From assembly GCA_029202405.1 (NCBI GenBank), contig CP119312.1, forward strand, positions 2,857,001-2,921,000: a DNA stretch of 64,000 nt, in the 5' to 3' direction. Below the pieces are notes generated by a model, which saw nothing but the letters and a program-made list of their open reading frames with translations, was not told where the DNA came from and searched no databases. The position numbers and the translations under genes are program-made. Of this stretch, positions 15,843 through 25,507 are shown in pieces. Position 1 is the stretch's first letter. Each line of letters starts with the position of its first letter. Source of the DNA: Candidatus Devosia phytovorans. Lineage in GTDB: Bacteria > Pseudomonadota > Alphaproteobacteria > Rhizobiales > Devosiaceae.

Positions 15843-17948
15843 TTACTGCGCAGGCGCTAACGCGAGCATCCGCTCACACTCCGCCACAACGTACTCTGGG
15901 ATGCTCTCGAATTTATGTGGGTTGAGCTGCATCACATACTCGTTCTCGATGTGATAAGCCTCGTTGATGAACTTGCGTATCACGTCGTCATCATGGTCGG
16001 CATTGATGATCCGAAACAGTTGTATCTTTTCATACCCGACTGTGGTCGCGTGAAACTTGGCCTTAATGGCATCCGCGTTGGTGATTTCGGCTACGAGCGC
16101 ATCGTAGTCGAAGTCGGGAATGAAAGCCGCCTTGATGCTCGACACTGCGGTGTTCTTTTCCTCGACAGTCATGTCACGAGTGGTGGAACCAGACTGAATG
16201 GTCGGCGTCGCCCGACCTTTGAATAGGCTTGCCAGCAGATTGTATTCCAACTCGGTGTCGTCATGCAGTTCGAAGTGGCGCCGTAGGTAAATTGCTTTGC
16301 AAATGCTGTCATTGAGGGCAGCGACATTGTCGGCACAGATCTTTGCGAAGGTTTGTATGTCATGCCGTTCGATCGGCACTTCGCTTACGACGCCTGCCCG
16401 AGATGAAAGGAAGTTTGCCGAGGGCGAGGCGCCCTGGAAAACCGCACTAGTGCTTTTGATCACGTCGATTGCTGGTTCGATGTCGTGGGTGAGCAAAAGG
16501 GTTGTTCGCCCGCGCAAACTGGCCTTGCCACGAAAAAGCTCATGAAGAATGGCGAACTTTTTATTCTTGTCGAATGACGAGATTGGGTCGTCCAATACGA
16601 CCAAGTCTGGCTTTTCGCTCAGTACTTGGTACATGAAAAGGACCAGCGCAAACGCATTCTTCTCACCGTAGCTAAGGTGTCGCGTGGCGGCTTCGATGTG
16701 ACTGGCAAGATCCTGGTGAACTAGCTTCATCTTGTAAGATTCGGGCTCTGGCACAATCTCAACGGTGTATTTGTAACCCGCTGATTTCAAAAACCCGTTT
16801 ATGCTCGACTGGTTCTCGTCGATAGCCTTTTTGATGCGAGCCTTATGTCGATTAATCTTACCTTTCAGGTTGCCGACTTTGGCGATCAGCACGTCGAGTT
16901 GCTGATTGATGGGATCGACCGTCTTTCGCGTCTCTTCGGAATCGAGCTTATCCATAAGCTCCAAGTCGATTTTCAAGGGCGTCAGTCTATCGGCCACTTC
17001 TTCGACGTCGCGCAAGGAAAAGAATGACATGGAGCGCAGACCTTCAAGCTTTTCGATAAGGGCATCGATGTCCGCCTTAAGACCAGTAAGGAAACTGTGC
17101 TCCTGTGCAGTAAGCTCGACCTTCGCTTTTGTAACTTTATCCAGGTTTTCACGGCACTTGTCGCTGAAGTAAGTTCCCAACCTATTGATAATTGCACGCA
17201 GGGCGCTGAGGTGGCCAACGGCGGTAGCGTCGTATTCCTTCTCAACTGCAAGAGCCACATCCTTGCTTCCAGCCTCGTCGAGTGGCGAAGCGCAGTATGG
17301 GCACGCGTCCCCCAACTGCAAAAACTCATTTCCCTTGATCTGCCAGTTGATCCACTTCGCGGGCTCCTGGCTTTTGATGAAGGTCTCAAACGGCTTAAGC
17401 GCAGCCGGAATATTTTCAAGTTTGTTGCCTGAGCCAAAAGCCTTATGGATCTTGCTCGACTTCGGTATGGCGCCACTTTTGCTTGGCTTGCCGAAGGCGT
17501 CACGGAGCTCTTTCAGGTCCGAGATAACCTGCCCGATTGCCTCGTTGTCGGAAAACGCCTGCCGGATACCAGCCAGCAGCTCGTCGATCTCGGCCATTTC
17601 GGCCAAATATTCAGGCGTCCTAATAAAAACCTCGAAGCTGTTTTTCAAAACTTCGTCTTTTTGAAACACAAATTGCTGGATGTAATCGTCATCGAAAACG
17701 AGCGCTGACGTGAGCGCATCCGTGCCTTCGACACGAGGAGAAGGCGCATCAGCTTTCCCTCGCCCCTTGAACTGAGCGAGATTTTCTAGGCTCCCGTCCC
17801 CGCGAATTTGACTGACGATGGCGCGCGCAATCGTGCTTTTGCCGATTCCGTTGGGGCCATACTTTATGTTGAGGGCACCCTCCCTCAATCCAATTTCAGC
17901 ACGGTCTACGCTGTTGCAGTTTGTAATTAGGACGGCGATGTCCGGCAT
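15843..17948 (-). CDS. AAA_13-type (PrrC/RloC-like) ATPase
   Basis: A 701-residue ABC/SMC-like ATPase. Walker A is KYGPNGIGKST at about residues 30-40; the middle is coiled-coil with a CPYC pair near residue 215 that could be a zinc hook; the signature-like HLSYGEKNAFAL and Walker B LVVLDDPISSFD follow near 430-460, then LLTHD. The C-terminal 200 residues hold RRHFELHDD and NEAYHIENEYVMQL. PrrC and RloC of this family are anticodon nucleases that respond to phage attack. I cannot confirm their Arg-Glu-His nuclease triad here. ATG 17948 has GGGGGA just upstream and is preferred to TTG 17960. It is divergent from the nuclease-like gene at 18082. Confidence 0.72.
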   Translation of the reverse strand: MPDIAVLITNCNSVDRAEIGLREGALNIKYGPNGIGKSTIARAIVSQIRGDGSLENLAQFKGRGKADAPSPRVEGTDALTSALVFDDDYIQQFVFQKDEVLKNSFEVFIRTPEYLAEMAEIDELLAGIRQAFSDNEAIGQVISDLKELRDAFGKPSKSGAIPKSSKIHKAFGSGNKLENIPAALKPFETFIKSQEPAKWINWQIKGNEFLQLGDACPYCASPLDEAGSKDVALAVEKEYDATAVGHLSALRAIINRLGTYFSDKCRENLDKVTKAKVELTAQEHSFLTGLKADIDALIEKLEGLRSMSFFSLRDVEEVADRLTPLKIDLELMDKLDSEETRKTVDPINQQLDVLIAKVGNLKGKINRHKARIKKAIDENQSSINGFLKSAGYKYTVEIVPEPESYKMKLVHQDLASHIEAATRHLSYGEKNAFALVLFMYQVLSEKPDLVVLDDPISSFDKNKKFAILHELFRGKASLRGRTTLLLTHDIEPAIDVIKSTSAVFQGASPSANFLSSRAGVVSEVPIERHDIQTFAKICADNVAALNDSICKAIYLRRHFELHDDTELEYNLLASLFKGRATPTIQSGSTTRDMTVEEKNTAVSSIKAAFIPDFDYDALVAEITNADAIKAKFHATTVGYEKIQLFRIINADHDDDVIRKFINEAYHIENEYVMQLNPHKFESIPEYVVAECERMLALAPAQ

Positions 17949-18081
17949 AATGTCCCCCAATTAGACGCGGACGTATTATGCAATCAATTCTAGCGCTGCC
18001 TCAAAGATCTAAACCCACTATTCCCAAGAATCTTGTCTGCGTAACATAGGGCCCAAGCGCAAACAGCAGGGGCCCATTGTA

Positions 18082-19323
18082 GTGGCAAGGTATGGAGAAG
18101 ATGAGTTGTTGTTCTATTCGAAGGGCGACAGCTTCGGCGCGCGGAGAGTTCAAGAGCAGGCTGTGAAGGACGGCGTTGCTGGCATGTCTGAAAACCAAAT
18201 CCTCAACAGCTCAATGGAGGATTTGGTCAACTTTATCTACGACAAGTTCATCATCAATGTCCCTGTGCTGGACCTCGAACATGCTGAGGTTTCACAAAAT
18301 GAAAGCCAGGTGATGGTCCAAAGTTGGCGAACCGAACAGCCGATTGCCATGCCGGGCACAGTCGTCACCTTGGAAGTGCCTTATGAAGGAGACGAGATCC
18401 TGTTCTATATCAGGGCTTCAACATGGGGGATGAACCCGCCTCGGGCCCTCATTAGTAAGAGCCATGTCATACTTCGGCAGAGCGGCACCGAACTTAGCGG
18501 TGAGCAGGTACAGGCAGCATTCGATCAAACGATCGCCAGCATTGAAGAAAATCTTGCCCGCTTGCGATCTGACTTTGACGAGTTCAATGGCCGGCTAAAA
18601 AGCGTGGCACGGGAGCTGATCGAAGCGCGCAAAGTGAAATTGCTTGCAAACCAAAATCTCGTGGCCGGCCTTAATTTCAAGCTTAAGGAACGGCCCGGAG
18701 CCGCCAAAGCATATTCTGCCCCGATGCAACGGCGAAAGATTGAGCCTCGGCTCCCAGCCGTGGCGGCGAAGGGGTTCAAACCGGAGCCAGTTCTGCGCGA
18801 AGAGGACTATCAGCATATCCTCAAGATTATCCATGACATGACCTTGGTCATAGAGCGGAGCCCATCATCCTTTGCAACCATGGGGGAGGAGGATATCAGG
18901 CAGCATTTTCTCGTGCAGCTCAACGGGCAATACGAGGGAAAGGCTACTGGCGAGACCTTCAATGCAGCAGGTAAGACCGACATCCTAGTGCGCGATGAAG
19001 GGCGTAATATCTTCATCGCTGAATGCAAATTCTGGCGAGGTGATAAAAGTTATACCGATACTATCGACCAGCTGCTGGGCTATCTCTCCTGGCGCGACAC
19101 TAAGACCGCGATCGTAATTTTCAACCGCAATAAGGACACGACCAGTGTCCTGGCAAAAATCAGAACGCTCACAGAGGCCCATGCATTATGCAAGACCGGG
19201 CCAAAGATCGAGGGCGAGACTAGGTTCCGATATGTATTCGGCCAGCCAAACGACACCAGCCGGGAAACGATCTTGACTGTTATGGTCTTCGACGTTCCGA
19301 CCACCTCAACCGACGCGGGATAA
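18082..19323 (+). CDS. PD-(D/E)XK nuclease-like protein
   Basis: A 413-residue protein. The C-terminal 140 residues fit a restriction-endonuclease-like fold: GEEDIRQHFLVQLNGQYEG, then GKTDILVRD with the first acid and IFIAECKFWRG with the Glu-x-Lys pair, then DQLLGYLSWRDTKTAIVIF. Residues about 150-195 form a coiled coil (IEENLARLRSDFDEFNGRL). The N-terminal 130 residues are unrecognised. The first available start is GTG 18082. It is divergent from the AAA_13 ATPase gene with 133 bases between starts, so the two may share a control region and act together, perhaps in phage defence. That is inference from context. Confidence 0.62.
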   Translation: MARYGEDELLFYSKGDSFGARRVQEQAVKDGVAGMSENQILNSSMEDLVNFIYDKFIINVPVLDLEHAEVSQNESQVMVQSWRTEQPIAMPGTVVTLEVPYEGDEILFYIRASTWGMNPPRALISKSHVILRQSGTELSGEQVQAAFDQTIASIEENLARLRSDFDEFNGRLKSVARELIEARKVKLLANQNLVAGLNFKLKERPGAAKAYSAPMQRRKIEPRLPAVAAKGFKPEPVLREEDYQHILKIIHDMTLVIERSPSSFATMGEEDIRQHFLVQLNGQYEGKATGETFNAAGKTDILVRDEGRNIFIAECKFWRGDKSYTDTIDQLLGYLSWRDTKTAIVIFNRNKDTTSVLAKIRTLTEAHALCKTGPKIEGETRFRYVFGQPNDTSRETILTVMVFDVPTTSTDAG

Positions 19324-20146
19324 GCGAGCGGATAATGTCGGACGCCTATTTACAGGGGATCTTGCGCCGGCTGCGGGTTGATACAGGACCCTACTCACCG
19401 GTTCGAAACGTGCAAGCAAAGCGATCGCTTTCGCTGCAGTATGCTTCTCCTGACCTATCAGTCATGACCCAGGCAACTTGGCAAAGTTGCCGCCATCCAC
19501 CTGGTGACCCAGAAACCGGCCAGTATCTTCCAGCACCAAAGCACCCATCGGCACCGCCTCGCGGACAATGGCTCCTTACGGTAATGCAGCGCCAGAAGCA
19601 GTCTGACTGCTACCGGCCCCCAATCGGCCAATGGCGTCTGGCGCGATCTCCTGCCTACTCTTGCGGAGCCCGACCGAAAGCTTACAGAACCCTTCCGGCC
19701 CAATAGCGGCCAGCAGGGCCCAATCTGGGCGTCTGCAGCTCATCGATTCTTCTCCAGAGCCCTGTACCGTGAGTATCATTCTACTATCGGCCGTTTGTCG
19801 CGGTCTTATCGCGCCTTTGCTATTCACACATTACGCACCTTCGGTGCCCAGAAAGAACCACAGAAAACGCTAAGGGATTGATATAGCTCCATACTTGTCC
19901 GCCATTTCGGGTGATCTCTGTAGATTTGTGCATCAAGCCGCCGACAGAGCCCCCCTGCCCCAAAAAAGCGCAAGCAAACACCCGAGCCCCATCTCCCGGC
20001 TATTATGGCGATAACATTATATTATCGCCATAACCCACCTGTTGCCCGGCGGCACAGGGGTCGACATCAGACAGTCGGCGATAGATGAGAGATGCTTCAG
20101 CGTCTCTTACCCGCGAGACCAGTTTGACTTCGACAGGAGATGCCGG
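19324..20146. other. 823-bp stretch without an intact gene; probable element/chromosome junction
   Basis: Short overlapping frames on both strands (for example 19335-19706 plus, and 19458-19703 and 19576-19827 minus) look like protein fragments in shifting frames rather than one gene. No family could be recognised. A perfect inverted repeat lies at 20003-20033. Core-type gene density resumes at 20147. The stretch may contain decayed coding DNA and the right end of the mobile element. Confidence 0.45.
20003..20033. repeat. Perfect 12-bp inverted repeat with 7-bp spacer
   Basis: TTATGGCGATAA (20003-20014) and TTATCGCCATAA (20022-20033) are exact inverted copies around CATTATA. There is no T-run after it, so it is not a good terminator. 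The AT-rich palindrome resembles an operator for a dimeric regulator, but no gene starts nearby: the nearest, lrgB, ends 114 bases to the right. It may be a left-over promoter of a lost gene. Confidence 0.8.
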
Positions 20147-20866
20147 TCAGCGCCAGTTCAGCGCCGAAAGCCCCACGACCAATACGCTGGTGAAGGCGCC
20201 GTTGAGGGCCATGGCGATGCCGGAGAAGGCGCCGCCGATATCGCTGACCTGCAAGGCCCGGGCCGTGCCTATGCCGTGGGAGGTGAGGCCGACGGCAAAG
20301 CCCCGCGCAGCGTAGTTTCTGACGCCCATGGCATTCATCAGCGGCGTCACTACGACGGCACCGGTAATGCCGGTCAGGATGACGAGCACTGCCGCCAGCG
20401 AAGGCACGCCGCCCAGCGACTTGGCCAGTTCCATGGCGATGGGCGCGGAAACCGACTTGGGGGCGATGGAGGCCAATACCTCAATGGGCGCGCCGAAAGT
20501 CCAGGCGATGGCGACGGCGCTCGCCATCGCCGTCAGCGACCCAGCAATCAGCGCGACCACGATCGGCAGCAGCGACCTGCGCACGGCCGCAAGGTTGCGG
20601 AACAGCGGCACGGCCAGCGATACCGTCGCCGGCCCGAGCAGGAAATGCACGAATTGTGCGCCCTCGAAATAAGTCGGGTAGCTGGTCCGCGTCGCCAGCA
20701 GCACCAGGATGATCAGCGCGGCGCTGATCAGCACGGCATTGGCAAGGGGGCTATTGCCCAACAGCGCGGCGATCCGCAGCGCGATGGCATAGGCCAAGAG
20801 CGTCACCGCCAGCCAGGTCAGCGGCGAAGCCGCAAGATAGACCCAGATCTGCCCGATGCCGGTCAT
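20147..20866 (-). CDS. lrgB: LrgB/CidB-family membrane protein
   Basis: A 239-residue inner-membrane protein with about seven hydrophobic segments and the family's conserved parts: VHFLLGPATVSLAVPLF, SIAPKSVSAPIAMELA and TSHGIGTARALQ. LrgB/CidB proteins work with LrgA/CidA and have been linked both to holin-like control of lysis and to pyruvate uptake. It overlaps lrgA by four bases and is the last gene of the twelve-gene minus-strand run, so a transport role for a catabolic product is possible. Confidence 0.85.
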   Translation of the reverse strand: MTGIGQIWVYLAASPLTWLAVTLLAYAIALRIAALLGNSPLANAVLISAALIILVLLATRTSYPTYFEGAQFVHFLLGPATVSLAVPLFRNLAAVRRSLLPIVVALIAGSLTAMASAVAIAWTFGAPIEVLASIAPKSVSAPIAMELAKSLGGVPSLAAVLVILTGITGAVVVTPLMNAMGVRNYAARGFAVGLTSHGIGTARALQVSDIGGAFSGIAMALNGAFTSVLVVGLSALNWR

Positions 20867-21270
20867 GGTGATGTCCTTGCCAGGAGGCGCTCGGTAGCGA
20901 GGAAGGCAAAGACCGTCACCACCAGCGTCAGCAGCGTCGAGGCGATGACGGCGATCAGAAGCTGAAAGCCCCAGGTCCGGATCAGCTCAGCATGCTGCAT
21001 GATGCCGACGGCCGAGGGCACGAAGAGCAGCGACAGCACGCCCAAAAGGCCATTGGCCACCGACATGATCGCCCGCGCCTCCTGGCGCCGCAACACCAAA
21101 AGAACCAGCAGCAAGATCATCCCCAGCACGGGACCGGGCAGCGCCAAGCCGGGCACGGCAAGTCGCAACAGCCCGACCAGTGCCTCACCGGCGAGCTGGC
21201 AAAGGATCAGGACCACAAAGCCGGCAACGAGATCGTTGGGCTTGAGGGGAGGTGCAAAGGTGTCGGTCAT
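20863..21270 (-). CDS. lrgA: CidA/LrgA-family holin-like membrane protein
   Basis: A 135-residue protein with four hydrophobic segments. PGLALPGPVLGMILLL and LLFVPSAVGIMQH are typical of the CidA/LrgA family. It starts 16 bases after the amidohydrolase stop and overlaps lrgB, which indicates cotranscription with the peptide genes upstream. That setting favours a role in moving small carboxylates over programmed lysis, though this is inferred. Confidence 0.85.
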   Translation of the reverse strand: MTDTFAPPLKPNDLVAGFVVLILCQLAGEALVGLLRLAVPGLALPGPVLGMILLLVLLVLRRQEARAIMSVANGLLGVLSLLFVPSAVGIMQHAELIRTWGFQLLIAVIASTLLTLVVTVFAFLATERLLARTSP

Positions 21271-21286
21271 GCTGGCTTCTTAAGAC

Positions 21287-22513
21287 CTAGATCGCCCGCT
21301 TGGCAAACCGTCCATTGGCCATGATGACAGGCATATGCGCGCCGTCGTCCTGCAGCAGTGTGATGTCGCTCAGCGGGTCGCCATCCACCACCAGCAGGTC
21401 GGCAAAGGCGCCGGCGGCGATTACGCCGGCCTGGCCCTCGAGCCGGCACAGACGCGCGCCGATCATCGTGGCCGAGCGGATGATCTCGGCCGGGCTCAGC
21501 ACGTTGGCCAGCAGTTCGAACTCCATGCCATGATACCTGCGGAGTTGGCCCAGGAGGTCCGAACCAAAGGCCATGGGCAGGCCGGCGTCGCGCATCACTT
21601 CGAGCGAGCGCAGCCCGCCCGAGCGCACCACGTCGATCTTGGCAAATTCTGCCGCGCCCAGGCCCAGCGCCTCGCCCTCGATATGCAGCGCGTCATAGGC
21701 CACCAGCGTCGGCACGGCGATACAGCCCTTTTCGGCCGCCTTGCGGGCGGTTTCGGGCTCGATCAGGTTGCAATGTTCGAGGCTATGCACGCCTAGTTCC
21801 ACGCAGCGGGCGATCGCCTTGTCAGTATAGACATGGGCGGCGACATAGAGGCCGGCATTGTCCGCCTCTTCCACCATGGCGAGGATTTCGTCGCGCGAAT
21901 ACTGGATGGAATGGATCGGGTCATTGGGCGAGGAGACGCCGCCATTGGCCATCACCTTGATGAAATTTGCGCCCTCCTTGATCATGGTGCGGCAGGCCGC
22001 GCGCACATTGTCGATGCCATCGACGATCAGGCCCATCGAGCCCAGGCGGTCAGAGAAAATCCCCGGCCGGTCATCGGTGCGCGGGCGCAGGTCGGCATGG
22101 CCGCCGGTGGTGGTCAGTCCCTTGCCGCAGATAACGAGGCGCGGACCATCGATCAGGCCCTCATTGACCGCGCGGACCAGACCATAATCGGCGCCGCCAA
22201 GATCGCGCAGCGTGGTGAAGCCACGCTGCAATGCCTCGGCCATCACCCGGGCCGAACGCAGGGCCGCCAGCGAACTGGGGGCGATCATATTGCCCCAGAG
22301 GTCGAGCGTTTCGGCCACCACATGAACATGGCAATCGATGAGGCCCGGCATCAGCACCTTGCCTGCAAGGTCGATCACCGTGGCGTCGGCAGGGGCCGCA
22401 ATGCTGGCCCCGACCTCGGCGATGCGATCACCCGAGACGAGGACATCGAGCCCGTCACGCAGCACGCCAGCTTCGGCGTCGAGAATACGGCCGCCGGTAA
22501 AGAGATAGGTCAT
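21287..22513 (-). CDS. Metal-dependent amidohydrolase (Xaa-Pro dipeptidase / imidazolonepropionase-like)
   Basis: A 408-residue member of the amidohydrolase superfamily. Metal ligands are visible: His-x-His in GLIDCHVHV, the carbamylatable Lys in NFIKVMANGG, His in AAHVYTD and SLEHCNLI, and Asp in AFGSDLLG. This subgroup includes enzymes that remove C-terminal amino acids such as Pro or Arg from dipeptides. It has a close paralogue in this window at 45008 with the same motifs throughout. It follows dppF by eight bases, so its substrate probably enters through the Dpp-type transporter. Confidence 0.85.
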   Translation of the reverse strand: MTYLFTGGRILDAEAGVLRDGLDVLVSGDRIAEVGASIAAPADATVIDLAGKVLMPGLIDCHVHVVAETLDLWGNMIAPSSLAALRSARVMAEALQRGFTTLRDLGGADYGLVRAVNEGLIDGPRLVICGKGLTTTGGHADLRPRTDDRPGIFSDRLGSMGLIVDGIDNVRAACRTMIKEGANFIKVMANGGVSSPNDPIHSIQYSRDEILAMVEEADNAGLYVAAHVYTDKAIARCVELGVHSLEHCNLIEPETARKAAEKGCIAVPTLVAYDALHIEGEALGLGAAEFAKIDVVRSGGLRSLEVMRDAGLPMAFGSDLLGQLRRYHGMEFELLANVLSPAEIIRSATMIGARLCRLEGQAGVIAAGAFADLLVVDGDPLSDITLLQDDGAHMPVIMANGRFAKRAI

Positions 22514-22521
22514 AGTGTCAC

Positions 22522-23485
<964 letters not shown>

Positions 23486-23502
<17 letters not shown>

Positions 23503-24496
23503 GCTCCCAGCAGGCGGCCCAATGGCCGGGGCGTTTTTCGGTGAAGGGCGGACGTTCCTCAAGGCAGCGGGCCGAGGCACCGGGACAGCGCGGGGCAAAG
23601 GCACAGCCCTTGGGCAGGTCCCAGAGCGGGGGCACGGTGCCAGCGATATCGGCGAGGCGATCGCCCGCCTGGCTGGAGGCGCCCGAGCCGGGCACGGCGC
23701 CCATGAGCCCGATCGTATAGGGGTGGAAGGGCCGGTCGAAGAGGTCGTAAATCGAGGCTTCCTCGACCTTGCGGCCGGCATACATGACGATCACCCGGTC
23801 GGCGACTTCCGACACCACGCCCAGATCGTGGGTGATGAGGATTTGCGCCGTGCCGAGACGTTTCTGCAGGTCCGAAATCAGCCCCAGGATTTGCGCCTGG
23901 ATGGTCACGTCCAGAGCCGTCGTCGGCTCGTCGGCGATGATGATCTTGGGGTCGCAGGCCAGTGCCAGCGCGATCATGGCGCGCTGGCGCATGCCACCGG
24001 AGAGTTCATGCGGGAACTGGGTGGTACGGCGCTCGGGGTCGGGCATCTGCACCATGCGCAGCACGTCCACGGCGCGCTGGTCGGCTTCCTTGCGGCTGCA
24101 CTTGCGGTGCTGGCGCACGCTTTCGGCGATCTGCTCGCCGATGCGCAGCACCGGGTTGAGCGCGGTCAGCGGCTCCTGGAAGATCATGGCGATCTTTTCG
24201 CCGCGGAAATCCTCCACCTGCCGCTGGTCCATGGCGAGGAAATTCTCGCCATCGATCATGATCTTGCCGCCGGAAATATTGGCGGCATCGGGCAGCAGGC
24301 GCAGCAGCGACAGCGCCGTCATCGACTTGCCGCAGCCGCTTTCGCCGACGATGCAGAGCGTTTCCCCGGCCTTCACCTCAAAGCTCATGTCGGAGACAAC
24401 AGCGAAAGAGCCCTGCGCGCCCCTGATCTCGATCTCGAGATCGGAAACCGCTAGAACCGGCGCTTGGGTACCAGTCATTGTTTCGCTCATCGCCAT
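23486..24496 (-). CDS. Dipeptide/oligopeptide ABC transporter ATPase (DppD-like)
   Basis: A 336-residue ATPase pairing with the DppF-like protein. Walker A GESGCGKSM, Q-loop IFQEPLTALNP, signature ELSGGMRQRAMIALAL, Walker B IIIADEPTTALD and the C-terminal CAFAPRCPGASARC motif are all present. ATG 24490 has GGAG nine bases upstream and may be the true start instead of 24496. It follows the AstE-like gene by 49 bases. Confidence 0.88.
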
Positions 24497-24545
24497 CGTC
24501 TCCGTCTGCCGGGCCGTGAGGGATCAGGCCCGGCGAGGGTTGAAA

Positions 24546-25490
24546 TCAGTCCGTCGCGCCATCGAGATTGCCGACCATGAAGGCATAGTCGCCGCTCTGG
24601 ACCACGTTGCGGGTGAGGTGCTGCATGATCATGATGCCGTTCTCGAACGGGGTCTTGATCTCTTCGAGCACTTCGAAATTGTAGGGGCTGACCACGCGGC
24701 CGAGCAGTTGGCCGCCCTTGATCACTTCGCCATTGGCCGGGCACAGCGGCTCGATGAAGCCACCCTGGCTGGGGCGGATGCCGGCCAGTTCGGTCACGAC
24801 GATCTGCTTGGGATTGGGCGTCGGCTCGCCAGCGATGGTGCCGGTGGTCTTGAGCATGTTGATGACGCCGTCGACGGTACGCTTGATATAGGGCGTCTGG
24901 TCGACAATGCCGCCGCCCAGCTCGATAACGGCAACCGGAATGTTACGGGTGTCGATGGTCACCGACTTGGTGGTGCCGCCGAAGACCGTGCCCTGCTTGT
25001 TCTCGACCGGGCGGTAGAGCACCGTCGAGCCAAAGGCGCGGGAAAGCTTTTCGTCGTTCCAGATATAGACATAGTCGACGGTCGGGCGATCGGTGCCCGA
25101 ATGCAGGTCGATATGGACGTCGATGACGTTGAGATACTGCTCGGTCAGCGCATGGGCGAGCTGCTGGCTATATGTTCCCTTGGGATTGCCCGGGAACTGG
25201 CGGTTGAGGTCAACCTTGTCGATCGTGGCAAAGCGCTCGTTGACCGCAAAGGCCGAGGGGTTGGCGACCGGCAGCAGCAGAATGCGGCCCTTGATCGGCT
25301 GATCTTTGAGGATGTTGAACAGTTCGAGAATGGCCTGCGAACCGGTGTTCTCATTGCCGTGGATCGAGGCGGAAATGCCGATGGTGGGGCCATCTTCCTC
25401 GCCCACCAGCTCGTGGATGAACAGCACCGCATCGCTGCCGTCGGCATTGGTCGTGAACTTGGGCCGAAGCTGGTTGATGGACTTGACCAT
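24546..25490 (-). CDS. Succinylglutamate desuccinylase / aspartoacylase family deacylase
   Basis: A 314-residue zinc-dependent enzyme of the M14-like AstE/ASPA family. Zinc ligands are His and Glu in SIHGNENTG and His in DVHIDLHSGT; a catalytic Glu candidate lies in VAVIELGGG. Family members cleave N-acyl amino acids. It lies between the permease and ATPase genes of the transporter, so its substrate is probably imported by it; an N-acyl or peptide-like compound is likely. ATG has AAAGGA eight bases upstream. Confidence 0.82.
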   Translation of the reverse strand: MVKSINQLRPKFTTNADGSDAVLFIHELVGEEDGPTIGISASIHGNENTGSQAILELFNILKDQPIKGRILLLPVANPSAFAVNERFATIDKVDLNRQFPGNPKGTYSQQLAHALTEQYLNVIDVHIDLHSGTDRPTVDYVYIWNDEKLSRAFGSTVLYRPVENKQGTVFGGTTKSVTIDTRNIPVAVIELGGGIVDQTPYIKRTVDGVINMLKTTGTIAGEPTPNPKQIVVTELAGIRPSQGGFIEPLCPANGEVIKGGQLLGRVVSPYNFEVLEEIKTPFENGIMIMQHLTRNVVQSGDYAFMVGNLDGATD

Positions 25491-25507
25491 GAAGATATTC
25501 CTTTGAG

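Larger units (their letters stand above)
4935..20000. mobile_element. Putative integrative mobilizable element at tRNA-Gly; right end approximate
   Basis: The stretch begins at the 3' end of tRNA-Gly with an integrase and carries ParA-like, relaxase and defence-like genes. It has visibly more A/T and less regular codon use than the genes on either side. Core-type genes resume at lrgB (20147). There is a MOBF relaxase but no coupling protein, VirB or pilus gene, so it would need a helper for transfer. I looked by eye for a second copy of the tRNA 3' end (TTCGATTCCCTTCACCCGC) and did not find one, so the right boundary is a guess based on gene content. Confidence 0.55.
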
